From Piscirickettsiaceae bacterium (GTDB lineage: Bacteria > Pseudomonadota > Gammaproteobacteria > Nitrosococcales > Methylophagaceae), in the NCBI GenBank assembly GCA_018646825.1, contig JABGUA010000153.1, positions 1 to 9,375 of the forward strand: a stretch of 9,375 nt of DNA, given 5' to 3'. Every line of letters begins with the position of its first letter. Position 1 is the first letter of the stretch. The notes beneath the pieces were generated by a model. The model was not told where the DNA came from and did no database searches. It saw only the letters and a program-made list of their open reading frames with translations. A program made the position numbers and the translations under genes. This document shows, in pieces, positions 1 through 6,264 of this stretch.

Positions 1-66
1 CAGAGATTACTGCTAGGACAGGCAGATCCGCACCGACAGTTATTACTTAACCTCTATTTTCATTGA
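1..66 (+). CDS. Possible C-terminal end of an unidentified upstream gene (partial)
   Basis: The first plus frame is open from the window edge for 21 codons and stops at TGA (64-66), 7 nt before the Maf start. The other two plus frames stop earlier. The visible tail is leucine-rich (it ends in LLLNLYFH), and I cannot assign it to a family. The short gap to maf would fit an upstream gene of the same operon, but 21 open codons could also be chance. No signal or motif supports it further. Confidence 0.3.
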   Translation, partial: QRLLLGQADPHRQLLLNLYFH

Positions 67-73
67 GTTTTTT

Positions 74-679
74 ATGCAAGCTTTAATTCTTGGCTCTAGT
101 TCGCCATTTCGGGCCGAATTATTAGGTAAGTTAAACTTACCTTTCACCACAGCCTCACCTGATATCGACGAAACGCCACATGAAGGTGAATCTCCAATAG
201 CATTGGTCGAACGTTTGGCGCAGCTAAAAGCGATGGCGATTGCAAAACATCACCCTGGCGCTTTGATCATTGCATCTGACCAAGTAGCAGTGATTGACGA
301 TCACATTCTCGGTAAGCCAGGCGACCATTTGGCCGCCACGCAACAATTAAAGATGGCTTCAAATAAAACGGTTAAGTTTTTAACGGGTTTAGCACTCTAC
401 AATGCTGCAGATGGCACTATGCAATCTTTAGTAGAACCCTTTGATGTCACTTTCCGAGTGCTGAGTGATAGCCATATTGAGCGCTATTTATTGGCTGAAC
501 AACCTTATCAATGTGCTGGTAGTTTCAAGTCTGAAGGTCTAGGGATTTGTCTGTTCGAGCGATTACATGGTGATGACCCAAACACATTAATCGGCCTGCC
601 CCTTATCCAGCTTACTAAAATGTTGAACAATGTCGGCCTCGATGTATTGATATCACAACCCAATAGAGCTAAACAATAA
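74..679 (+). CDS. yceF: Maf-like nucleotide pyrophosphatase, YceF subfamily (m7GTP pyrophosphatase)
   Basis: Maf family proteins are cytoplasmic house-cleaning enzymes that hydrolyse nucleoside triphosphates to monophosphate and pyrophosphate; the YceF subfamily prefers 7-methyl-GTP. The 201-residue protein has the usual family length. It opens with the nucleotide-binding GSSSPFR loop (residues 7-13), has the ASDQV segment with the catalytic Asp at 69, and carries the block AGSFKSEGLG (148-157), which is characteristic of YceF rather than of YhdE, the dTTP/UTP-type Maf. The ATG at 74 is the natural start because GSSS follows within 10 residues, as in the family; the ribosome site is weak (TTGAG). 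It is the first complete gene of a plus-strand run, with amgK starting 2 nt after its stop. Family assignment is firm; the exact substrate is inferred from the subfamily motif. Confidence 0.93.
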   Translation: MQALILGSSSPFRAELLGKLNLPFTTASPDIDETPHEGESPIALVERLAQLKAMAIAKHHPGALIIASDQVAVIDDHILGKPGDHLAATQQLKMASNKTVKFLTGLALYNAADGTMQSLVEPFDVTFRVLSDSHIERYLLAEQPYQCAGSFKSEGLGICLFERLHGDDPNTLIGLPLIQLTKMLNNVGLDVLISQPNRAKQ

Positions 680-681
680 TT

Positions 682-1662
682 ATGGATAGCCGATTAGCCG
701 CAATAAAAGTTTGGGTTGCCAGCATTTTAGGTAGTGACAATTTTACTCTTGCTCCGGCATCGAGTGATGCCAGCTTCCGGCGTTACTTTCGTGTTAGTAC
801 TGGACAAGCAAGTTGGATTGTCATGGATGCCCCACCCGAGAAAGAAGACACGGGGCCTTTTATCAAGATTGGCCAGTTTTTAGATTTACAACAAATTCAT
901 GTGCCAGAAATTATTGCACAAGAACAGCAAGCTGGATTTTTGTTGTTGTCTGATTTAGGAAAGCAGCCTTATCTCGATGTTTTAAACTCAGATACAGCTG
1001 ATGCCCTCTATGGTGATGCATTTATTAGCTTAATTAAACTTCAAAGCTGCGACACAGATACTATTGTATTGCCAAACTATAATCGGACTTTACTTCAACA
1101 AGAACTGGATTTATTTCCACAGTGGTTTTTATCCAAACATTTTGATATCACTGTTCCAGATCACCTTCAAACTACTTTTGACCTATTGATTGATAATGCC
1201 CTATCGCAACCGCAAGTCATCGTACACCGTGATTATCATTCTCGTAATTTAATGGTTGTTGCTGACAAGAACCCAGGGGTTATTGATTTTCAAGATGCCG
1301 TGATTGGTCCAATTAGTTATGACTTGGTTTCACTGTTACGTGACTGCTACATTGCATGGCCACAAACGAAAATTGATGCTTGGGTACAAGACTATTTTAA
1401 ACTTGCTCAACAACACGGCTTATTGGCAGACTGTGACTTAGCTACTTTTATACGCTGGTTTGACCTAATGGGACTTCAGCGCCATTTAAAAGTACTGGGT
1501 ATCTTCTGCCGCTTGAATTATCGTGACCAAAAACCTAATTATATGAATGATTTACCCCAAACTTTAGCTTATGTTATGCAAGTCTGCGACCGGTATGATA
1601 ATTTGCGTGACCTTGGTCAGTTTTTATCATCCTCTGACAAAATAGTAGCCTTATTAAAATGA
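682..1662 (+). CDS. amgK: N-acetylmuramate/N-acetylglucosamine anomeric kinase AmgK
   Basis: AmgK phosphorylates MurNAc (and GlcNAc) at the anomeric C1 hydroxyl, giving MurNAc-1-phosphate for MurU in the peptidoglycan recycling route first described in Pseudomonas putida. The 326-residue protein belongs to the aminoglycoside phosphotransferase (APH) fold. Visible landmarks are the N-terminal ASSDASFRRYFRV block (26-38), typical of AmgK; the catalytic loop VHRDYHSRNL (181-190), with the putative base Asp184; and the metal-binding VIDFQDAVIGP segment (200-210) with Asp202. The start ATG lies 2 nt after the maf stop. The stop overlaps the murU start as ATGA, which indicates translational coupling. 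The directly adjacent MurU partner makes AmgK much more likely than a drug-modifying APH. Confidence 0.92.
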   Translation: MDSRLAAIKVWVASILGSDNFTLAPASSDASFRRYFRVSTGQASWIVMDAPPEKEDTGPFIKIGQFLDLQQIHVPEIIAQEQQAGFLLLSDLGKQPYLDVLNSDTADALYGDAFISLIKLQSCDTDTIVLPNYNRTLLQQELDLFPQWFLSKHFDITVPDHLQTTFDLLIDNALSQPQVIVHRDYHSRNLMVVADKNPGVIDFQDAVIGPISYDLVSLLRDCYIAWPQTKIDAWVQDYFKLAQQHGLLADCDLATFIRWFDLMGLQRHLKVLGIFCRLNYRDQKPNYMNDLPQTLAYVMQVCDRYDNLRDLGQFLSSSDKIVALLK

Positions 1663-2330
1663 AGACGATAATTTTGGCTGCGGGTCGAGGTGAGCGTATG
1701 CAACCGCTGACTGATACAACACCAAAACCGTTATTGAAAGCAGGTAAAAAACGGTTAATCGAGTACACCATCGATGCCCTAGTTCAAGCTGGTTTACGAG
1801 ATATTGTGATTAATCATGCACATTTAGGAGCCCAGTTCCCAGCTACTCTAGGCGATGGAAAGCGCTATGGTGCAAGAATTCAGTATTCTGATGAACATGA
1901 AGGAAGGCTTGAAACTGCTGGTGGTATCATCAATGCCTTACCCTTACTAGGCGAGGACCCATTTTTAGTTGTTAATGGTGATATCTGGACAGACTATCCT
2001 TTTGCTCAACTAGCTGAAAAGACTCTGACTAATACACAACGGTGTCACTTGGTCTTAGTCACAAACCCGGAGCATAACCCTAAAGGTGATTTTGCTTTAT
2101 CCTCTGGCCTATTGTCAGATACGGGATCTGAAAAATATACTTATAGCGGGGTCGGTTTGTACCATCCTGCACTCTTTGCTAATTTGCCGGCGAAACCGAT
2201 GCCCTTAAAACCCATATTAATGAAGGCCATTGAGCTCAACCAGGCTTATGGTGAGATATATCAAGGCCAATGGTCAGACATTGGCACCGTTAGCCGTTTA
2301 AATGCTTTAAGCGAGCAGCTTAGTCATTAG
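1659..2330 (+). CDS. murU: N-acetylmuramate alpha-1-phosphate uridylyltransferase MurU
   Basis: MurU transfers UMP from UTP to MurNAc-1-phosphate to give UDP-MurNAc, closing the salvage loop that bypasses GlmU, MurA and MurB. The 223-residue protein is a sugar-nucleotidyltransferase. It shows the N-terminal signature LAAGRGERM (6-14) followed by PLTDTTPKPLL, a conserved ETAGG (85-89) and the metal-binding VNGDIW segment (105-110). It is short, with no C-terminal acetyltransferase (left-handed helix) domain, so it resembles MurU/HddC-type enzymes rather than GlmU. It starts 4 nt inside amgK (ATGA overlap). Its last 11 nt overlap the end of the convergent argF. The pairing with amgK fixes the assignment against similar mannose- or glucose-1-phosphate transferases. 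Confidence 0.92.
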   Translation: MKTIILAAGRGERMQPLTDTTPKPLLKAGKKRLIEYTIDALVQAGLRDIVINHAHLGAQFPATLGDGKRYGARIQYSDEHEGRLETAGGIINALPLLGEDPFLVVNGDIWTDYPFAQLAEKTLTNTQRCHLVLVTNPEHNPKGDFALSSGLLSDTGSEKYTYSGVGLYHPALFANLPAKPMPLKPILMKAIELNQAYGEIYQGQWSDIGTVSRLNALSEQLSH

Positions 2331-3222
2331 TGCTCAAAAATTCTAATAGCGCCTTTTGTGCGTGCAACCTGTTTTCTGCTTCATCCCACACGACACTCTG
2401 CTCGCCATCGATTACGTTCGCTGATACTTCTTCACCGCGATGAGCTGGCAAACAATGCATAAATAAAGCCTCGTGATTGGCTAGTGCCATCACTTGTTCA
2501 TTAACTTGAAAGTTTTCAAACGCAATTTCACGTTTTTTCTGTTCTTCTTCTTGGCCCATACTGGCCCAGACATCAGTCACGATAAGATCAGAATTTTTGA
2601 CCGCATCGTTTACATTATTAAATAAAGTGATATTCGCTTTTGCATTATCTACGATGCTTTGACTTGGCATATAATCAATCGGGCTTGCAACATTCAAATC
2701 AAAACCAAACTGTTCCGCTGCATTGATATAGGAATGACACATATTATTGCCATCGCCCACCCAGGTCACTGTTTTTCCTTTGATGCTGCCACGATGCTCA
2801 ATATAGGTCTGCATATCAGCTAATAGCTGACAAGGATGAAAATCATCTGTCAATGCATTAATGACAGGGACCGAAGAGTAGCGTGCAAACTGTTCTATTT
2901 TGTCATGCTCAAAAGTTCGAATCATGACGAAGTCAACCATACTTGATATGACACGAGCAGAGTCTTCAATAGGTTCACCACGACCTAGCTGTGTGTCGTT
3001 CGGTGATAAAAATATTGAGCCGCCGCCGAACTGTATCATTGCTGATTCAAATGACACACGTGTGCGCGTTGATGACTTTTCAAAAATCATTCCGAGCACT
3101 TTATTTCTTAACGGCTCATAAATTTCGCCATTACGATGCATGGCTTTTAACGCGATCGCACGTGTTATCAGTTGTTCTAATTCAAGTGATGAAAGATCTT
3201 TTAAAGTTAAAAAATGTCTCAT
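2320..3222 (-). CDS. argF: Ornithine carbamoyltransferase (anabolic)
   Basis: The enzyme joins carbamoyl phosphate and ornithine to make citrulline in cytoplasmic arginine synthesis. The 300-residue length matches the shorter OTCases of Pseudomonas and Neisseria type. Visible motifs are the carbamoyl-phosphate loop SSTRTR (50-55), HPCQ (129-132), the ornithine loop DVWASMG (217-223) and the active-site HCLPAHRG (256-263) with the catalytic Cys. The DVWASMG and HCLP loops point to ornithine rather than aspartate as substrate. The ATG lies 1 nt downstream of the argD stop, so the two genes are very probably co-transcribed and coupled. I see no strong ribosome site of its own. The 3' end overlaps murU head-on by 11 nt. 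No ARG-box (ArgR operator) match was recognised upstream of the pair. Confidence 0.96.
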   Translation of the reverse strand: MRHFLTLKDLSSLELEQLITRAIALKAMHRNGEIYEPLRNKVLGMIFEKSSTRTRVSFESAMIQFGGGSIFLSPNDTQLGRGEPIEDSARVISSMVDFVMIRTFEHDKIEQFARYSSVPVINALTDDFHPCQLLADMQTYIEHRGSIKGKTVTWVGDGNNMCHSYINAAEQFGFDLNVASPIDYMPSQSIVDNAKANITLFNNVNDAVKNSDLIVTDVWASMGQEEEQKKREIAFENFQVNEQVMALANHEALFMHCLPAHRGEEVSANVIDGEQSVVWDEAENRLHAQKALLEFLSTND

Positions 3223-3223
3223 T

Positions 3224-4420
3224 TTATGCGACGCTCGCTTTTGGTTGTGTTGCTAAGAATGCCAGCACTAATTCACTCACTATGTTCACCATTTTATTCG
3301 CTTCATCAGCTGACATAATCAAGGGAGGTAACAGACGAACCACCTTATCAGCTGTAACATTGATTAAAACTTTTTTTGCTAATGCTTGTTTAACTAATTC
3401 CGTACAGGCAATAGGTAACTCAATCCCAAACATAAACCCTTTCGAACGAAATTGAACACCCTCAGCGCCTGACAAAGCATGTTCAAATGCGGCCACAATT
3501 TGTTGATTCATTAATGTCACATGCGCTAATAAGCTATTTGTCTCAATAGTATTAATTACTGCTAATGCTGCGCGACAAGCCAAAGGATTGCCACCAAAGG
3601 TAGAGCCATGATTACCAGGCTCTAACAAATCAACAGCTGCGCCAGAGATTAGACAAGCGCCAATTGGCATCCCGTTGCCTAAACCTTTAGCTAACATAAG
3701 GACATCAGGCAAGCTATTTTCTGCATGTTGAAAGGCAAACCATTCACCCGTCCTACCAATACCAGTTTGCACTTCGTCTAACATCATCAGTAGTTTACGT
3801 TGCGTGCATAATGTACGCACTTCATCAAGGTATTCAGCTGCAGGCACTTTCACTCCGCCTTCACCTTGAACAGGTTCTAACATAACGGCAACAGCTTCTG
3901 GCCAATGACTAACCGCCATTCTCAAAGCATCGATATCGTTGTATGGGACCCTGACAAAGCCAGGTACTAAGGGTTCAAAACCCGCATGCACTTTAGGATT
4001 GCCAGTTGCGGTGAGTGTTGCCATCGTCCGCCCATGAAAACTGCCATCCATTACAATAATAACGGGCTTATCAATGCCTTTACTATGGCCATATTTACGG
4101 GCTATTTTAATTGCTGTTTCGTTTGCTTCTGCACCCGAATTACAGAAAAATGCTTGCGACATGCCAGACAATTCTGTCAGTTTAGTGGCTAACAAGGATT
4201 GTAATGGCACCTGATAAACGTTGGAAGTGTGCATCAGTATTTGTGCTTGTTCAGCGATGGCACGAGATACGGCAGGATGACAGTGCCCTAAATTACAGAC
4301 AGCAATTCCACTCAAAGCATCGAGATAGGCTTCGCCTTGTTCATCGTATAACCAAACCCCCTCGCCTCTAGTAAAAGCGACATCGAGGCGGCCATAGGTT
4401 GGCATTACAGATTCTGTCAT
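3224..4420 (-). CDS. argD: Acetylornithine aminotransferase (class III, PLP-dependent)
   Basis: ArgD converts N-acetylglutamate semialdehyde to N-acetylornithine using glutamate. In many bacteria it also serves as the succinyl-diaminopimelate aminotransferase of lysine synthesis. The 398-residue protein shows the N-terminal MPTYGRLDVAFTRGEG block (6-21), the PLP phosphate-binding NSGAEANE (94-101), GSFHGRT (126-132), the LDEVQTGIGRTG segment with Asp215, and the PLP-binding Lys245 in LAKGLGNGMPIGA. The ATG at 4420 gives the usual short lead before MPTYGRL; an internal ATG five codons later is the alternative, and neither has a clear Shine-Dalgarno. It follows the sodB terminator and is coupled to argF (1-nt gap). 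I could not find a convincing promoter in the roughly 50 nt between that terminator and the start. Confidence 0.95.
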   Translation of the reverse strand: MTESVMPTYGRLDVAFTRGEGVWLYDEQGEAYLDALSGIAVCNLGHCHPAVSRAIAEQAQILMHTSNVYQVPLQSLLATKLTELSGMSQAFFCNSGAEANETAIKIARKYGHSKGIDKPVIIVMDGSFHGRTMATLTATGNPKVHAGFEPLVPGFVRVPYNDIDALRMAVSHWPEAVAVMLEPVQGEGGVKVPAAEYLDEVRTLCTQRKLLMMLDEVQTGIGRTGEWFAFQHAENSLPDVLMLAKGLGNGMPIGACLISGAAVDLLEPGNHGSTFGGNPLACRAALAVINTIETNSLLAHVTLMNQQIVAAFEHALSGAEGVQFRSKGFMFGIELPIACTELVKQALAKKVLINVTADKVVRLLPPLIMSADEANKMVNIVSELVLAFLATQPKASVA

Positions 4421-4463
4421 GGTGTGTTAACTCATTTGATCTCTGACGATATCAAAACTATTT

Positions 4464-4498
4464 AAACGAAAAATGGCAGTTTCATTAGAAACTGCCAT
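4464..4498 (-). terminator. Intrinsic terminator downstream of sodB
   Basis: A perfect 11-bp inverted repeat, ATGGCAGTTTC / GAAACTGCCAT (4473-4483 and 4488-4498), has a 4-nt loop. Read on the minus strand it is followed by TTTTTCGTTT, the layout of a rho-independent terminator. Read on the plus strand there is no T-run, so it works in one direction. It lies about 90 nt after the sodB stop and just before argD, separating the sod and arg transcripts. Confidence 0.85.
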
Positions 4499-4588
4499 CA
4501 TTAAAACCGGTATTTTATCGTGTTATTAAGTCGTTAGCAAAGTTTAGCTATAACTTCTACACTGCGTAAAACGCCTGACAAGCTATTT

Positions 4589-5170
4589 TTAGGCCGCGTA
4601 ATTTTCTGCAACGAAGTCCCAATTGACGAGACCCCAAAAAGCTTCTACATATTTTGGACGCGCATTACGAAAATCAATGTAATAAGCATGTTCCCAAACA
4701 TCACAAGTCAGTAAGGGTGTTTGTCCAGCTGTTAGTGGGCAACCAGCATTGCTCGTGTTAACAATTTCTAAACTGCCATCTGCATTTTTAACTAACCAAG
4801 TCCAACCTGCACCAAAGTTAGTGGCTGCCGATGTCGAGAATTTAGCTTTAAATTCATCGAAAGAACCAAAAGTAGCTGAAATCGCCGCACCTAAATCGCC
4901 AGAGACGGCATCCTGTCCATTTGGCGTTAAACCATTCCAATAGAAAGTATGGTTCCAGATTTGCGCAGCATTATTAAAAATACCACCTTGCGCTTTAACA
5001 ATGATTTCTTCTAAAGATAGCCCTTCAAATTCTGTTCCTGGGACAAGATTATTCAAGTTTGTCACATAGGTTTGGTGATGTTTACCATAATGAAAACCAA
5101 TCGTTTCTGCTGAAATAGTGGGTTCAAGTGCGTCATTGGCATAAGGTAAAGCTGGCAATTCAAAAGCCAT
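4589..5170 (-). CDS. sodB: Iron superoxide dismutase
   Basis: This cytoplasmic enzyme dismutates superoxide to oxygen and hydrogen peroxide. From the ATG at 5170 the protein is 193 residues, the size of E. coli SodB. The four metal ligands fall at the classical positions: His27, His74, Asp157 and His161 (DVWEHAYYIDFRN). The AAQIWNHTFYW block with Gln70 is the iron-type signature; manganese enzymes carry the equivalent glutamine in the C-terminal half. The frame stays open upstream to a GTG at 5263, adding 31 residues and running into rimI, but the strong AGGAG 8 nt before ATG 5170 and the family N-terminus MAFELPALPY decide the start. No signal peptide. It is followed by a strong terminator and has a candidate promoter in the rimI-sodB junction, so it probably forms its own transcript. 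Confidence 0.96.
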   Translation of the reverse strand: MAFELPALPYANDALEPTISAETIGFHYGKHHQTYVTNLNNLVPGTEFEGLSLEEIIVKAQGGIFNNAAQIWNHTFYWNGLTPNGQDAVSGDLGAAISATFGSFDEFKAKFSTSAATNFGAGWTWLVKNADGSLEIVNTSNAGCPLTAGQTPLLTCDVWEHAYYIDFRNARPKYVEAFWGLVNWDFVAENYAA

Positions 5171-5178
5171 CGTTAAAT

Positions 5179-5183
5179 CTCCT
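5179..5183 (-). promoter_or_regulatory. Ribosome binding site of sodB
   Basis: AGGAG on the minus strand ends 8 nt before ATG 5170. It is the best Shine-Dalgarno in the window and decides the sodB start against the longer GTG-initiated frame. Confidence 0.8.
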
Positions 5184-5213
5184 AAAATTTTGATGTATAT
5201 ACGTGAGCCGTTA

Positions 5214-5242
5214 AGTCTATGCGAGCCATAGAACCAAAGCAA
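5214..5242 (-). promoter_or_regulatory. Candidate sigma70 promoter for sodB
   Basis: On the minus strand TTGCTT (5237-5242) and TAGACT (5214-5219) are separated by 17 bp, each matching four of six consensus bases. The element lies across the end of rimI and the 76-nt rimI-sodB gap, and would give a 5' UTR of about 40 nt ending at the strong AGGAG. The spacing is ideal but the hexamers are only moderate. I did not recognise a convincing Fur or SoxR site. Confidence 0.35.
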
Positions 5243-5246
5243 GTCT

Positions 5247-5729
5247 TTATGAACTTGCACCAAAGAGGGACAACAAATCTAAATCTAGTCCCATTAAAAT
5301 AGCATCCTCACGACCTTGTTTGGCTGGATAATAATCGCGTCGTACTGACATTTCATTAAATCCTGCCTTATTATATAGCGATTGCGCCTTTGCGTTTGAT
5401 CGCCTGACCTCTAAGACAATCAAAACTGAACCAAGTTGCTTAGCATGCTGAATAACATGGTTTAGCATGGTCTTACCAAAACCCTGCCCTTGTTGTTGTC
5501 GCTGAACACAGATATTGAGTAAGTGTAGTTCATCAACCACTTTCTGTACGACAGTAAAGCATACAATCTGTTGATCGCTGTCACACATTACCCAGGCTTG
5601 GTGTCCTGCCTTTAGACAATCTTGAAAGTGCTTTAACGACCAAGGGAAAGCCGTTGATTGCTTCTCTATACTCGCGACTTTGAGCAAATCATCTGAGGTC
5701 ATGTCACGCAATGTGATTTTATCTGACAA
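5247..5729 (-). CDS. rimI: Ribosomal protein S18 N-alpha-acetyltransferase RimI (GNAT family)
   Basis: RimI acetylates the N-terminus of ribosomal protein S18 using acetyl-CoA. The GNAT fold is visible: first strand ITLRDM, the family block STAFPWS, motif A with the acetyl-CoA loop RQQQGQGFGK, motif B LEVRRSNAKAQSLYNKAGF, and the C-terminal RRDYYPAKQGREDAILM with the tyrosine pair and Glu-Asp typical of RimI. The start is uncertain. A GTG at 5783 would give 178 residues overlapping holD by 37 nt, TTG 5729 gives 160, and ATG 5702 gives 151. I chose TTG 5729 because it keeps the first beta strand, lies 17 nt after the holD stop and gives a normal family length; ATG 5702 would cut into that strand. 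The position directly after holD is the classical holD-rimI order. Confidence 0.88.
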   Translation of the reverse strand: MSDKITLRDMTSDDLLKVASIEKQSTAFPWSLKHFQDCLKAGHQAWVMCDSDQQIVCFTVVQKVVDELHLLNICVQRQQQGQGFGKTMLNHVIQHAKQLGSVLIVLEVRRSNAKAQSLYNKAGFNEMSVRRDYYPAKQGREDAILMGLDLDLLSLFGASS

Positions 5730-5746
5730 TATCTTATACCGAGCTC

Positions 5747-6262
5747 TTACGCAGTGTGCCTTAGATGTCGTAAATCTTGCCACAACTTTTTCTTAGCTTC
5801 AGGCATCGTTAGCAATGATGCAAGATCTAGACTTACCGATGTCGTTAATTTTGAGCTCAGCGCAAATTGCGGTTCATAACGGAGCTGTTCAACTGACGCT
5901 GCATCACCGAATAATTGTTTAATAATTGATTCACCGAATACCCATAATTGCTTATGTTCAAGATTGAAAATTGTTTCTGATTCTAATGCTTTCAATTCAG
6001 CGGGTGTTAATGAGCATGTGTCTGTAAATGCTATATTCATTGCCAACAATATTGCTTGTATTAGTCGTTGAGTCTGTTGTGTATTCTCGCTATCGTGGCA
6101 AATTAACCATTTTGCAGGCGCGATACGTGCTAATAGTGCTTTATTATCAACTTCCTCATAAGGACTATTCTTCGACACCTCTTCAACAATCGCCTGCTGA
6201 CGTAACTGCCAGACAGGTATCCCCATTTCAGAGAGCAGGGATACCTGTCTAGACTCTATCAT
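5747..6262 (-). CDS. holD: Probable DNA polymerase III psi subunit HolD
   Basis: The psi subunit binds the clamp loader and, through chi (HolC), single-strand-binding protein. This 171-residue protein is weakly conserved, as the family is. Supporting signs are the N-terminal LLSEMGIPVWQLR (9-21), matching the psi pattern of a short helix with Met-Gly-Ile and an aromatic residue; the core KWLICHDSE and KQLWVFGESI segments; the C-terminal LTMPEAKKKLWQDLRHL; and the place immediately before rimI. It is longer than E. coli HolD (137 residues) but within the range of other gammaproteobacteria. ATG 6262 starts 2 nt after the leuA stop with CAGG upstream; a TTG at 6268 overlapping that stop is the alternative. 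Codons 5-18 contain a perfect 13-bp inverted repeat (see separate entry). The identification rests on pattern and context. Confidence 0.7.
   Translation of the reverse strand: MIESRQVSLLSEMGIPVWQLRQQAIVEEVSKNSPYEEVDNKALLARIAPAKWLICHDSENTQQTQRLIQAILLAMNIAFTDTCSLTPAELKALESETIFNLEHKQLWVFGESIIKQLFGDAASVEQLRYEPQFALSSKLTTSVSLDLASLLTMPEAKKKLWQDLRHLRHTA
6211..6250 (-). repeat. 13-bp perfect inverted repeat inside the 5' end of holD
   Basis: AGACAGGTATCCC and GGGATACCTGTCT (arms 6211-6223 and 6238-6250) surround a 14-nt loop. In holD mRNA the hairpin would begin 12 nt after the A of ATG 6262 and cover codons 5-18. There is no T-run after it, so it is not an ordinary terminator. It sits between the leuA stop and the body of holD. 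Confidence 0.75.
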
Positions 6263-6264
6263 GC

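Noticed and set aside
682..1662. Aminoglycoside resistance phosphotransferase
   Set aside because: The APH fold is present, but the AmgK-specific blocks and coupling with murU show a sugar kinase of peptidoglycan recycling.
2991..3455. 154-residue plus-strand ORF across the argF-argD junction
   Set aside because: Antisense to two well-supported genes, with no recognisable family; a shadow frame.
4421..4463. Promoter and ArgR operator (ARG box) for argD-argF
   Set aside because: No pair of hexamers with sensible spacing and no TGAAT-type ARG box could be made out in the short gap after the sodB terminator.
5171..5263. 31-residue N-terminal extension of SodB from a GTG
   Set aside because: It runs into the end of rimI, lacks a signal-peptide pattern, and a strong AGGAG plus the family N-terminus place the start at 5170.
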